NCBI GenBank assembly: GCA_013398055.1
Contig: VZRS01012048.1
Location: forward strand, 459,162-523,161
Direction of reading: 5' to 3'
Length of the DNA: 64,000 nt
From: Ifrita kowaldi
Taxonomy: Eukaryota; Chordata; Aves; Passeriformes; Cinclosomatidae
Shown here: positions 13,713 to 26,519 of the stretch, one piece after another
How the letters are laid out: the number at the start of each line of letters is the position of its first letter
How positions within the stretch are numbered: position 1 is the first letter of the stretch
Position numbers and translations under genes: made by a program
The notes under the pieces: generated by a model
Database searches by the model: none
Told to the model about the DNA's origin: nothing
Seen by the model: the letters and a program-made list of their open reading frames with translations, nothing else

Positions 13713-13734
13713 CTGTATGGGGGGGGGGGAAAAA
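13713..13734 (-). promoter_or_regulatory. 3' splice acceptor with an 11-C pyrimidine tract
   Basis: On the minus strand the order is TTTTT, 11 C, ATA, CAG, then the exon. The run is seen as G at 13719-13729 on the plus strand. The other three visible ARHGEF7 acceptors have T-rich tracts. A pure C tract still binds splicing factors but usually less well than a U-rich one, and long C runs are prone to length change. Confidence 0.85.
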
Positions 13735-14339
13735 GTAAATATTAGAACTTGAAAAGTCTGCATCTGTAACTTCTGCTTGTCTCTGTAAAATTCACATGCT
13801 TAAAGCAGATTTAATGTATCTGCAGTTACTCAGTAATTCAAGATTTAAAAAAAGTATAGGCAATAAATAACCTAAAACCCTGAGACATTGACAATTTCTT
13901 CCCCACACAGACAAGAAAACAACTTGGCCTGTTTAGAGAGAGGAGGGTTAGGGTTGTATTTCTCTATTCCTACTCACTACCGGTCTATTTAAAGGTAATT
14001 AACCAGCAACATTTTCGCTAGCAGCCAAGAATTTTGAATGCATTAAACTTGCTTGAAGTGAAGCCAGCAACATCTGTTTCTTAGCTCTTTCCACAGCCCC
14101 CCATCTCCTTCTCAATTAAAACATTCCTTCCACTGTCTTTTTTCCTACATTCCTTTGTCTCATCCCCTTTATTTTGCCAACTAAGCTATTTTTTCTTCTT
14201 TGGAAGGAAGACTAGGAGTAGAAGAAAGGAAAATGCTGCTTCTCACAAGTAAACAACACCCTCCCAAAATGTCTCCCCTCTTCCATTTGTCTCTCCTCTG
14301 AGAAGCACATCCATGTGACACGTTCATCTGAAGGGTTAT

Positions 14340-14720
14340 GTGCCATCAGAGGCTGCTGGGAGCAGCAGGACAGGGCTCATCCCGCCATCCCAGCCAGGGG
14401 TGGGGCAGCTGGGGGCACCAGGGCAGTCCCCAGCCCCGGACACTGGGCGGGCACCTCCCCGGGATGGGATGTTGCTGGCCAACAGGAGGGTGTGTCCTCT
14501 GGATTAGCAAACCACAGCCAGCCAGGGGCTGCACCAAAAGCAGCTCCCAAGAGCCAGGTTCAGTGCTGGCTGCAGCCTCCCACAGCCCTGCTGGGAGCCT
14601 CTCCCACGTTACAGTGGGACAGAGGTCACTCCTGGCTGCACCAGTGTCCCTCATCCTCACAGCCAAAGCCCCAGGAGCGAGATGCTCCCAGCACCCTTGC
14701 ACAGGGCAGCAGACAAACCT
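14340..14720. other. GC-rich patch inside ARHGEF7 intron 2
   Basis: About 380 bp is clearly richer in G and C than the flanks, with a local CpG cluster near 14430-14465. It lies upstream of the exon holding the short-isoform start codon. Open frames cross it on both strands, as is usual in GC-rich DNA, and show no recognisable domain. It might be an alternative promoter or an unrecognised repeat; nothing here decides. Confidence 0.4.
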
Positions 14721-17700
14721 TGCTCCTTTGCACAAGCATGGCAAGTCATTCCTTTCTTTCATGTTTTCCATCTACAAGGAAACTACTCAGTGAGCATCAG
14801 AGCTTAAGAAGCCCTGAAAGCAATACAGTACTTTCTGTCCCAAACCTAGATGTCTTCACTAGACTACCCAAGCCTCCCAACTGCTCTCCTGGTTTTCACT
14901 CCTGTTACTCTCTTTCCTAGTAGTTCGCTTTTCTCCCAAAGCTTGAACGCCATACTGAGGTACACACACAACTGTGGTCTCCTAACAGTTACTTTCAGAC
15001 TGAAGTAGACCCTGATTATGCAAATCCCAATTATTTTTTGTCCAAAGGAAATAACATACACAGGTTGAGATCCAGGGACACCAGTGAATAACAGGTATCT
15101 CATGTTCCACAACAAACCTGAAGAGACAACTCAATTCATCTGAACTGGAAAGTCTTTAAACTTCAGCACAGCATCCAACAGCAGCAGAGATGCAGGAGGA
15201 GGGAGAGGGTTTGAGATTGACAACGGAAGTGTTGACAAAGGATGCTCCAAGTCTGCAGCAACTGACTGGAAAACACCTTCCCTGGTGCATCTTTTTAAAT
15301 GACTCACTGATACCCTTCAAATATCATCATCCTTCAAAAAAACATCTATAAATCTACACTCCCTAGTTAAATAGTGCAATATTAGAACTATACATATTAA
15401 GTTTAGTATTTTATATGCATAGTATTCTTACACATTGAAGTAATAAGAGACACTTTGTGAAACTGCTTTCGTAAAAGCATTTAAGGGCCATGGTATTCAG
15501 AAAAACACTGGTGATTTATAGTCCATTACAAAAAGGTCATACATTACATGTTTTCACAGAATACCAGGAAAGAAACGGGACTGGATTATGGGCTTAGTTT
15601 GTAAATCATAACTATACGGCTAACTCCAATGCTCCCAGAAACCTTTAAGTTGCCATAACCATCATTACCTAGTAGAGTTTAAGGATTGAAAGTAACCTGA
15701 AACATCTCCATGTCCAGCTTGGTATGTTTCCTAAGTGCAGTCAAGTTCAAGGACAGACAGCCACCAAATGCAGAATTATACCTTAATACAATTTGCCTAG
15801 AAAAACAGGATCAGGTTGGCTTATGACACTGTGTTGCAGCTTCTGGGCAACTCTAAAACACTAGCTAGAATTTAAGTGCGGATTGATTTCTAAAATTTTC
15901 TAATTTTGCAGCAGCAGAGCTAATACACCAACACAAGAGCACCTTTTTAGGCTTGAATTAGAAACTGCATGTGTCTGAGGTGAAAACAAAATTATTACAA
16001 ACAAACCACATGCAAACCGAAATATTTTTACTGTTAGTATCTTTCAAATCAATCTGAAATGTTGATACACTTAAAAGGCTTGCAGACCCCATGTATCCAT
16101 TAAAGTTTCTATTAAAATGCCTAATAAACATGTTCAATGAATTCCTCAATGGTATTATTGTCAAAAAAAAAAAAATCAACTCTGCTACTAAAAACTCAAG
16201 AATCTTGAATAGCAACAGAATGTGCATGTTCAACAAATATTAATTTGGTAATTTCCTCACAAGCTTCACTCTTCCATCCATTTTAAGGTTTCCAGTGTCT
16301 GTAAAGCCCTTTCTCCCTTGTACCATCATCTCAATTTTCCTATACCAATTCCTCTTCCTTCATCTGTCTACAAACAGAAACTGCTTCCTGGATCCCACCA
16401 CTCCAGAGATTAATACTTTGATGGAGTGAAAACCCACAGAAGTCTTTCATCAGTAATCATGTCCATTACTCACATCCCTCATATTGTAGGAAGGCCTATC
16501 TCAGAAGAACCTATGTATGCCTGAAATTCCTGCAGATCTACATGGGGAGCTGGAGTCTAAAACGCCTCCCACACAATTGCCCAGTTAATGGAAATTGTTT
16601 GGAAGAACAAGAAGGTTTATGCCTGCTCCTGGGAATGAGGCAACACCACAGCTTGCATGCGGTTTCGATTTTTGGTTTCCATACCACCACCACATACCCC
16701 AACCGTGAAAGGGATCAGCCCCAAGTCCTTTCTAACCAGCTGCAGTTGTGTCTTTTTGATGTGGGCATTAATCCACAGATACCTGGACAGAACAGCCACA
16801 CTTTTTCTCCACTTTAATGACAGCAAAAGCACTGATGGCCAGTGTACAGCAGTTTAAGATGTACTGCTCTGGTTTGTATTTGCACTTACACTTGAGGTGA
16901 GAGGCAGTATCTCCAACTGGTCTAGACAGCTTCAAAGAAGTCAATGGTATTACTCCATGCCCATTCATTAAAACTAAGAATTTGGTGGCAAAACTTAATC
17001 TTAAGGAGTGCTTTCTAATGCAAGGAAAAAAATAAGCCACCAAAAGCACAAAATCTCTCTTGAAACAGACCAGAGTAGTATTATAAACATGACAAGATAC
17101 TTATCTATTAGTATTAAATGAAGTAACATTTATCTATCACTGACTTTTCTATCACCTTCCTTCTCTTCCTCACACAAAAACTGACACGTATGGTTCAATT
17201 TTAGACTCTCTCTCAGACTCTGACCTGATGACCAGTACTAAAACCTGCTGCTGATGGTGGAACAGGAAGAAACCAAAAGGGCCAATGCTAACATTTCTTG
17301 ACTGTCCCAGGGTCCAGCTGGCATAACTTAGCACAGCCTCACCCCACAATGATGGATGGACACCTCTCACCTGTGTGTTATTTCTACAGCTCTCTCCCCT
17401 CCCACCAAAGAACTTGAGGTAAGTGGTTCATGACTTCTAGCTGCTAAATGAATGAAATACGTGGCTTAAGGGATCAAAGACATTGGAAGTCCTTTTGTTA
17501 CTGGCAAGAAAGGATAGTGCTGGAAAATGGAGACTGGGGGGGCAAAAATTTTGACAAAGCTGTTCAAATAAGACAGTGACAGAATGGAGCAAAAGTCAAC
17601 TTTAGTATTTCAAACTTGGAGGAAAAAAAAGAAAAACCAACCAAAAAACCAGGCCCTCTTTCTAAATTGCTTGACAGCTTAAAGAGCCTTAGCTCTACAA

Positions 17701-17890
17701 CAAAACTTCATTCTGCAGAAGACACGACTAGAGAACCCAGAGCCACTGCAAAGTTCTAAAAACATGAACTCCAACAAAAGCTCTTTTAAAATGCTGCACA
17801 TGTTCACTTCATCATGGATACAGCAACAGGTACACTGGATGCAAGCTGAAAGTAGTTGTAAGCCAGCACAAGACAGAGCAGTCTACTTAC

Positions 17891-17975
17891 CTGCAGTCAC
17901 CTTATTTAAAGCCACAAGAGAGCTGAGAACTTTGCTGAAATTCTGTCCCTGATACAGGTCATTTGCATCAAAAGT
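17891..17975 (-). CDS. ARHGEF7: ARHGEF7 coding exon 2 (end of CH domain)
   Basis: This 85-bp exon encodes 28 residues, starting TFDANDLYQGQNFSKVLSSL and ending VALNKVTA, plus the first base (G) of the next codon. This is the last part of the CH domain; human has N in place of S in NFSKV and T in place of A in LVALN (human sequence recalled). The acceptor is a T-rich tract ending in CAG at 17978-17976 and the donor is GTAAGT at 17890-17885. The upstream junction is phase 0 with the exon at 49142, and the downstream junction is phase 1 with the exon at 13712. It is separated from exon 1 by an intron of about 31.2 kb. Skipping this exon alone would shift the frame; skipping it together with exon 3 would not. 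Confidence 0.95.
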
Positions 17976-20756
17976 CTGAAAAAAACCCAAAAAACCATGT
18001 AGTTAAGTTATAGAAACAAGTCTTTAAGCTTGTATATGCAAACCATGACTGTAGAAGCTATTGCATGATCAAGGTATCAGTCTTTTAGTGGCTGTTATGA
18101 ACCAGTAAAACTGGAGGGTGGGGGGGTTCTCCTTAAAAAAATATTAAAAACAACACAATAAACTACAACATTTTTAAAAGCAAAGACAATATAGCAACAG
18201 CTGCACTTGAAAAAAACTGAAGAACAGAGAAAGTAAAAATATCAAGTATCATTTAAGTTACGAGAAAGTTGAATAAAACAAGTATCAGAAGAAGTAGTTT
18301 TCCTAAGACATTTTGGCCAAAAAAAGTTACGGGGTGCCATTCTCTTGGCACACTCTCCTTCTTCTGTAGCAGCGCACAGGCATTGTACCTGATTTTTCAT
18401 AATGTACTCTTAAAATTACTACAAATACTTTTAAGAAGTACTACAACATACATGCTATCTCTTTACAAGACACAGAGGAGAGAAGCATTCCTGAACATTA
18501 ATGAATTTTAAAAAGAATGAAATTGCTGGATAGGTTAGATCGAGGATGAGGTTCGGGAAGGGAAGGGAACGGATGACAGGCAAGGCTTATTTTATTTTTC
18601 AGTGTGGTAAGGAGATCCAAACCTTGAACTATCTTGCAGAAAACACTCCAGTAACTTTCAAGCACTGGGTGATGACATTAAATATCTGGATTTTTTGGGG
18701 TAAAGAGGACATTTTTTTAAAAAAGGAAGAAAACCCACAAACCCACATTTGCCTGAGGTAATGGAAACACTCATTCAAAGTCTCATGAAAATAGCTCTCG
18801 CAATAGATTCTGCATAGGTTGAAAGGAGTCACAGTACTCCTTTGTGCAAGACTAGAAAGCTGACAATAAAAGACAGCTGCTACAGTTCTTCCAACTGATT
18901 TAAGAAACAGAAAGAGATTTAGTTTTCTGCAATGTAGCAGTTTTTATCTAAAAAGTCAACAAAAACCTGTTCACTTTCCTGATAACAGACCCATCCCACA
19001 GGCACTATCAGAAAGTCCTTACCCCAGAAAACAGCCTTCATAGACTGGAGAGGAAAAACCCATAATCCCAGGGGAGAAGCAAGAAAGGAACAAAGTTTAA
19101 CCAAAGAGAAGAGAAGATGTTAACAACAGCTATCAAAAGTAACCACAGAAGGGGCTGCCAGACCAGTTCTGACCGGTTATGTAATATCACAGAAAAGGTA
19201 GAACAGATTTAGGAAATATTTAATGACAGTATTAGTCAGTAAGAAAAAAATCTCCCAATGCATCCACAGTATTTGAGGTACTTGCATACATTAACATGCT
19301 CATTTTCCCCCCCTCTGACTGAGGATCACCTCTGGTCCCAGAAAGCAGCAGTTCTACCCGGGCTGTAGAGGTGCCAGCATCTCTCAAGCTTGAGTAGCAT
19401 TTACACCACTCAGAAAAGCAATGCCACACAACACACACAGCATCAAGCAGTCAGAGCCACACACCAGTATACTCCAAGCAGTTATTGCTCACATAAATTA
19501 AGTCAAATAACTGTTTCAACAAGTTTCACTGGACTTCAGATAATTTAAAAAGACTTCTCTTAGATATATGAAGTTGTAAGGAGTAAGGAGAGGCACCTTT
19601 TTGCCTAGATGTGAATTTTGTAAGGCTTTTCCTCAAACACAAGGAATATTAAAAGACTGTGTACACAAAAAAGGTATTAAGGAAATAAGAAATAATCTGA
19701 TTTAACAAAGACATGATAAATTTTATTAACAGCATAATTTGTAAACTCAAAACCAGGCTGGAGATCAGCTTAACCACTGCTCAAACTGAGGAAAAAAATT
19801 AAGGTGCTATTAAACAAGAAAGTATTAAGAGTGTGAAATTTCCATTGTTACTACACACTTACTGTGGTAGTTTTTAAACGAGTAAACTTGAAGTGTGGAC
19901 AGAATCACAAAAGCCTGGCCCTGATCCTAAAAAAATTAAATACATGAGACAGGTGCTCATGCAGAAACCAGAACTGGATCAGAGAGGGGCAACAAGGGAG
20001 AAAGAGAATGACTAAGTAAAGAAACATTCAAAAAAAGGTTAAAAATCATAGCTTAAACTTACAAAAACTTAAAAACAACCCAACCCTAAATCCATTTTAA
20101 GCTCACCTTCATTCTGGATTCTGATAGAGCCAAGAGCTCTCCAAAGTCAGGTTAACTTGAGAACAAAAGGTTGAGAGGAAGCCTTGTTTCCTGCTACACT
20201 GAGACTATAGGGGATACCGAGAACAATCTGATTGGATCATCCCAACGCATATAGTGCCATAAAAAACCTGTATCCAGGACATGCATCCAGTCTGCTGCTC
20301 CACAGGAAACAACACAATGGGAGGATGCGAGAAACATTTGCTTCCTTGTGATTTTACATGAAGCAATTCTGACAGGAAGCCACCCTCAGCAGCTCATGGC
20401 CAGTATGTTCAGCAGCCCACAATAAAGGGGGAGGGGAACACAACACCCTCCAGAGGGATCTTCTCCTAACATAACAAATGTCTAAGAAAAAACTAACCTA
20501 GAGAGGTAAAAAATGAGGGGAAAAAACCTAAGTGTTTGTTGGGGTTTTGGGGAGTTCCCCTTCTGTTTTGTTCTTTCTTTTCTCTCTTAGAGAATTTTCC
20601 CCATAGCGTTGCCAGGACAATAAATTGCCGGTGCTTAAGCCAAAACAAAAGGAGAGAGGGTGGGGGCTCGATGGGACTACTGGTTCTTTTCACCTGGTTT
20701 TGGGTACAGTCANTAAAGTTTTGAGGCTAATTCTTGATTATAAAACCCTTATCTCT

Positions 20757-20878
20757 AAAAAAAAAAAAAACCAAACACCAAAGAAATACACAACCCATAA
20801 AAGAAAAACAAAAACAAAAAGAAGCACCAAAACAAACAAAAAACACAAACAAAAAACCCCAACCAAACAAAAAAACCT
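20757..20878. repeat. A-rich (AAAC)-type simple repeat
   Basis: About 120 bp is almost entirely A and C, starting with a run of about 14 A. It explains the lysine/threonine/asparagine-rich open frames here. An ambiguous base at 20713 nearby suggests difficult sequencing. Confidence 0.85.
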
Positions 20879-21699
20879 CCTGCCAACCACTTACACCCTT
20901 CTTCCATCTTAGTGGAGGGTTGCTCATTTCACAATATATCTGGAAACCCTGAAAGAGTAAGAGCATCAAGTAGCCAGAGAAAACAGTCTAGTGCAGGTTT
21001 TCAAGAGAAGTCTGACTTGCATGTGGCCTGTAATCCCCATTCTGGAAATTATGGACAAATCAGCTGCAAATCTTAAACTTTATCTTGATGTTAAAAAGAG
21101 CAACTTCTCATTCAGTGACACTGGATGACAAACAACTCCTCTCCATACAGCACTCCCAGTTCTGCATTGCAAAAATCAAAGCTGAATTTTGAGACCCAAA
21201 TACCAAGCAAAACTATTTTTATAACACAATATATTACCAAATAATAAGGTCTGCATGCTAAATTTCCTTCTATAATAACTTGTGTAACTCTTCTAATCAC
21301 AGCAGAAGCACAACATGAATTCAAACTTGCACATCCTTACAGCTCTTTAAACCTCAAAACACAAACACTTAGAAAGGTATTACTTTGCAAATACTAAGAT
21401 TTGTCTTTTGAACAGTATGCAACAGGTATATATAGACATTAAACAAGGCTTCATGGAAAAAAATATTTCTAATATGCCTTTGATTTCCAGGCAAACAACA
21501 TTTATAACTCTGTAGAGACTCTACCTGTGACGAAGTTCCCCCTCTTGTTCATGCAATCCTTATCTTCCACCAAGACAGTCAGATTAAACATTAGTAAAAA
21601 TACAAGAATAAAACCATGATAAATCAGATCAGATGAGGACCCAGCTAAGCCAAATCTTCTGAACAAAATATTTAACTAACATACCTTTGTTTTTCAATA

Positions 21700-22060
21700 C
21701 CCCAGAATTGCCCACACACAGATATGCTTTACATAAGCATTTAGATGAGAGAAGGAGAATGGGGTGATGGTGTTCAGAGTGATGGTGATTGTCTTCCCAA
21801 GCCACAACTAGGAGTGATGCAGCCTGGCTCTCCTGGAGACAGCTGCCCATTATCTGCCTGCACACGGGAAGTAATGGATTCATTCCTTGTTCAGCTTTGC
21901 TGGTGTGCACAGCCTCAGCTGTACCCATTACACTGTCTTTATCTCAACTGGTGAATTTTCTTTCTCTTTTGCCCTTCCAAATCTCTCCCCCACCCCACCA
22001 GGGAAGAGCAGGAGCGTAGCTGCCTGGGGCCAAGCTGCTGGATGGGGTTAAACCACAACA
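21700..22060 (-). mobile_element. Truncated avian endogenous retrovirus LTR, minus strand
   Basis: Read on the minus strand from 22060, the element begins TGTTGTGGTTTAACCCCATC. It continues through a purine-rich GGGGGAGAGA block, then GTTGAGATAAAGACAGTGTA, and a segment including CAAGGAATGAATCCATTACT. This order follows an LTR family common in songbird genomes that I recall without being certain of its database name. Similarity fades near 21.72-21.69 kb, so the second half (R/U5 side) is missing. There is no internal coding sequence, so this is an old partial solo LTR. Confidence 0.72.
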
Positions 22061-25000
22061 ATATCCCAGATGGACACTGTGTTCTAAAAGCAGACCAGAC
22101 CAGGCTAACAGTGACCTGCAAACAACACCACATGTAACACCCAAGAGCACTCTGGCCCTTTTGGTCACTGACTGCCAAAGCCTGGCAATTGCCCACCCTG
22201 ACCCACAGATCCTGGCTTCCCTTTCCACATGGCACACTAATTCCAAACACACAAGCCTGGCTTCCCACAACTATATAGGCCTTTTCTGCCCCCAGATTTC
22301 AACTGGCTACAGATTTTATTGATAACAATATTATGACCTCTTCCAGGTCATTAATGAAACATTACATAATGTGGTCAAGTACAAATGGCAGCAAAACCCA
22401 TACACAGCAAGATTTACATTGGATGGTTGTTCTGCATTTGGAATTATAATAAAGTTTACTAATAAGCCAGTTTTTAAACTCACTTCATGAGAGCCATTTG
22501 CATTTTTCCATTACTGACATTTCTTCAACACCAAACAAAATGCCTTAGAGATTAATTTCATCCACATACTGGCTGTTCAACTACCACATCCACCCTCTGA
22601 TTCTAAACAAGACTAAACTCTGTATGGATCTGCATAAACTCCATAACATTCAAAATTACCTGAATGTATTATTAGGGCCATTTTAAGTCACCTAAACCAC
22701 TAACCCTCAGTGGATGGAGACTTCTGTTCCAACAGTGTTTCTCATCTAACAGCAATAAGGAAATAGAACTAAAGTAACAATGCTTATCCCTCATATCCCT
22801 GCAACAATCAGTACCTACTGAAAGGAAAAAACCAGTACCCGAGACCGTGATGAAAGAAAAAGGAAATGAGAAAATAAAGCTGAAAATATCTCTGGTGAGA
22901 GCAGACTACAGCATGCAGTAAGCCTGCAGCAGGATTCTTTTCTTCAAATCAGTCAGTTTTAAGGCCTCAGATAGCATTTATACTATTTTATTTCCCCCTT
23001 CTAGACCTTAAAGTCATAATCCAGTTATGGAGGAAGTATTTTTAAAATAAAGGTACTTCACCTGATAAAGCAAGGTCTACAACTGGAGACAAGAAAAAAA
23101 AAAAATCAGGGGTAGTTTAGTCAAGCTTTCTTCAGACACATACCTTCTTCAAATATGTCTCCTATGAACTTTAACTTGCTTGTACCCTTAAACCACCAGA
23201 GCATCAGTAAGGCTGTATCTAACAGTCACAGCAAGAAAAGCTCATACACTGGTTAAGAGTAAAACAGAGTAAAATAAAAAGGTTTTTCCTTGCTAGACTA
23301 CCGCCTTGAATATCCACAGGTATACTATTCCCAGTGGGTATTAATGCTTTAAGCATCCAACAAAAATAGGTGACAGCTCTTTCCAGTACTGCATCATCAA
23401 CTGCAGCAGCTGAGGAGCTGACTTAGGAGCAGCCCAGGCATCTGTGCAGCACAGATAGGGCAGCTGCTGCTAACCTCACCAGCCAGCCCCAAAATCAGCT
23501 GTGACCCCTGGGCTGTCACACAAACCAGCAGGACACTTTCCAGCTCAGTTTTGCAGCCTCGAGCCCCTCGAGCAGAAGATGACGAGAACATTGGCTCGCT
23601 CACCCGGAGGAAATGAAGGGAAATGAGCAGAGCAGCTCAACAAAGCACAGCGGGACACAGCAACGTGTCCCTCCACCTGCTCCTACTGCACATGCGGCAC
23701 TGTTTTTGGCCACGGGAGCATGAATAAAGAGGTGGTAGGGAAAAAAAGGCAACTCATGTTTAGAAACAGGTGATCTTAAAAAAACACTAAGAATCCCAAC
23801 ACCTTGCTTTGTTGTGCTACCACCCCCAGTGTGGCACGATCCCTGGAGCAGCTGGCGGCAAGAGGAAGCCACAGAGGCCGTCCACGTTCACCTTCCAGTG
23901 ATGACGCCTTATAGGCCCAAGCTGAAAAAGAGATCCTGTAGGTAAGCCCACATGCAAATCACGGATTTGTTCATTTATTCTCACATTAGGTCAGCTCTAA
24001 GTGGTGCTGCAGCTATTATGCAGCAGCTGCTCCTCGAGCTGTGCATTATCATCTGAAAGCTGCAGCAGTAAAAGGAGAGATAAGAAAAGCAGGGAACTAT
24101 GACAACTGAGAGGAAAGGAAGGGGTGAGGGGAAAAGAGATGATTACAAATGTTCTGGAAATCTCTATGAAGCATACTGTTGCCCAAATGTAGCACTGTAC
24201 AGCACAAGGGAGAGCTAAAAGAAAAAAATTAAGCTCGGTTTCAAAAATTAGGAGTAAGGCAAAAGGAAAGGTTGGACAATAACTGGAGGAACAGACCTGC
24301 AGTACAAGATTTCTGTGCCATTTGGTAATATTTCACAAGAGAAACACCAGTGGTAAAGAATAAATAAAACTTGCTGGTGGTCTGGAATAAATTTTGCTGT
24401 TCATATAAAACTGTTCCTCAAAAGTAAAAACCTAACTGTACTAAAAACACCACATCACCTAGAAAGCTTTAATTCCCGCAACTAGTAATACTTTTAAGAC
24501 ATAACATGTTATCTACAAAAGCAAGCAAAACCAGCTGTAAAAATGTATATGGAAGTTTGCAGTGTCAGTGTGCACATCTGTGTGTGCATGCATCCACATC
24601 CACATTTAAAACACAAATCCAAAGAGGACAAAAGTTAAAAAACCTGGTTTAGTCCTAAAGCTTTCCAGCTCCAAGAATTTTTGCCCAAACCAGGCACATG
24701 AAAGCACTAAGGATTCTACAGAGCATTAATTTCAAATACTAAACAACATTTCACCTAAGAAACTGCTTCAAAGTAAACTTCTAAACACTGCTGAAACTAA
24801 ACATACACAACCTATTTTCCATCAACACAAGCAAAAATGGCATTTAAAAAAAAACGAAACACAAATGCTACATTTCCTTTTGGAGATGAACTGTACAATT
24901 TCTTAAGCTTTCCAAAGCTCTGCTTAGAATGTGACAGCACAAGTTAGTATCCTCAAATGAATTCTTTTGTAAGAAGTCATAGAATTTAGTATTTTTGAGC

Positions 25001-26139
25001 ATAAACACCTAGTAGTAGCAATGCAATATGTAATTTAAAAAGCAGGAATAGAAAGGTTTGCACTGCCTACACTTGTGTAAGTAAGAAAACATAACAACAT
25101 AATCCAAATTCCTATCTGCACAGCAAAACAAAAACTACATTTATCACACCTTCATCCTAAAACACTTTCAAATTGCTTTGTAGGTTTTGGATTATAGATG
25201 ATGCCACAAAGTAATAATCTCAGCTGCCACAGAGAGACATTCAGTGACACACAGTACTAATACACAATTGAGTACTATGGCTTAAGGAAGCTCACACTCC
25301 TGGAACTACAGGCAAAAATAAAAGTTGTTGGAATTAAATTACCAAAGAAAATTTGATTGGGACACTGAAGTTGAGATGTCTCAGTTCTTGCCAATGTAAC
25401 AGGTTACACCTACATGCTTGGCTGAAACACAGCAATTGCATAAGCACCTTCTAGTGCCAATGAAGAGAGGCACCTCAACAGGAAAATTGGCCAGAAACAT
25501 ACCCTGAGAAAGATTCAGCCCAGCAAAACCCACCTCTCTTCCTGATATACACAGACAAGAACTATGTAAGCTACTCTCCTAAAATAAATCAGGAAACACA
25601 GCTGTGGAAATCCAGGCCAAAATGCAAAGGGAATACTGTGTCCAACTAAGAAGACACACGGCACTGAGAAAAAGAAAAAGCAAGTACATGTTTGGAAGTA
25701 CAGACAGCTCTGCTATCAAGCAGAGTAAGCAGCCAAGTGATAAAAAACGTAAAACTTAATTTTCGCTACTAACTGCACAAGGCAGACACTGCCAGTACAT
25801 CTTACAAACAAGAACATGGTTAAATAGACATTTTCTTGGGGAAAACCACAAAAGCAAGGTAAAGGATTTTCCCAAATGCAATAGACTAGAGAAGGAAAGC
25901 AGCTTCTAGGTCTCATTAGTCTCCCTCCACCCATTACAAGAACAAAGCTAACATCTACTCCAGGACTGTGATGCTGATTCTGAGAGTAGACACTTCTATT
26001 CCACTAAACCAGTGCCCTCGTGTATGAATACTTCATTAGAGATCAGTGTGGCAGGAGAAAGCCTGTGAAGTCAGTTTTCAGGTCTGCCTACAAGACAGAT
26101 GCAGGTAATCAGTTTGACTAAGTTTGCCAATAACTTGCA

Positions 26140-26183
26140 ATTACAAAAAAAAAAAAANTTGAAATACAAAAAAAAAAAAAAAA
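26140..26183. repeat. Poly-A tracts around an ambiguous base
   Basis: Two A runs flank an N at 26158. The N is probably an unresolved homopolymer. Confidence 0.7.
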
Positions 26184-26498
26184 ATCTGTCAGACTTTGGT
26201 CGTCCAAATTCATGTCTTGTCTATAACACTATCAGCTGGGCACCTTCCCAAGACTACAACCCCTCTTACACATGAGCAACTGCGAGTACTGGGAGTAGCT
26301 GATCCCTTGAGTGGCCGCACTTTTTTTTTTTAAATCACAGTATTAGATCATGATTTTGGGAAGCTACTACTTCGTTCCACAGCTTCTGCTGCTTCAGATT
26401 CTGTTGGACACCTATCCTTTCACCAACCTCAGTCAATAGAACAGCACAGGGAACATAAGCCTTCCTGGGTTTCAGTTTAGAGCATGTCTATCGTGCCC

Positions 26499-26519
26499 TG
26501 AAGTACTAGTAGTACTTCA
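26499..26519. repeat. Short perfect inverted repeat
   Basis: TGAAGTACT and its complement AGTACTTCA are separated by AGT, giving a 9-bp stem and 3-nt loop. Flanking CCTG/CAGG bases can extend the pairing with one bulge. No function can be assigned. Confidence 0.8.

Larger units (their letters stand above)
13713..17890 (-). other. ARHGEF7 intron 2 (4.2 kb)
   Basis: Begins with the exon 2 donor and ends with the C11-containing acceptor of exon 3. It contains a GC-rich patch at about 14340-14720 and is otherwise AT-rich. No exon or repeat family was recognised. Confidence 0.8.

Noticed and set aside
14315..14920. Open frame of 201 codons in intron 2
   Set aside because: The GC-rich patch is open in several frames on both strands; no domain, splice context or codon pattern supports a gene.
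20625..20952. Lysine- and threonine-rich open frames
   Set aside because: They are translations of an A/C simple repeat and include an ambiguous base.
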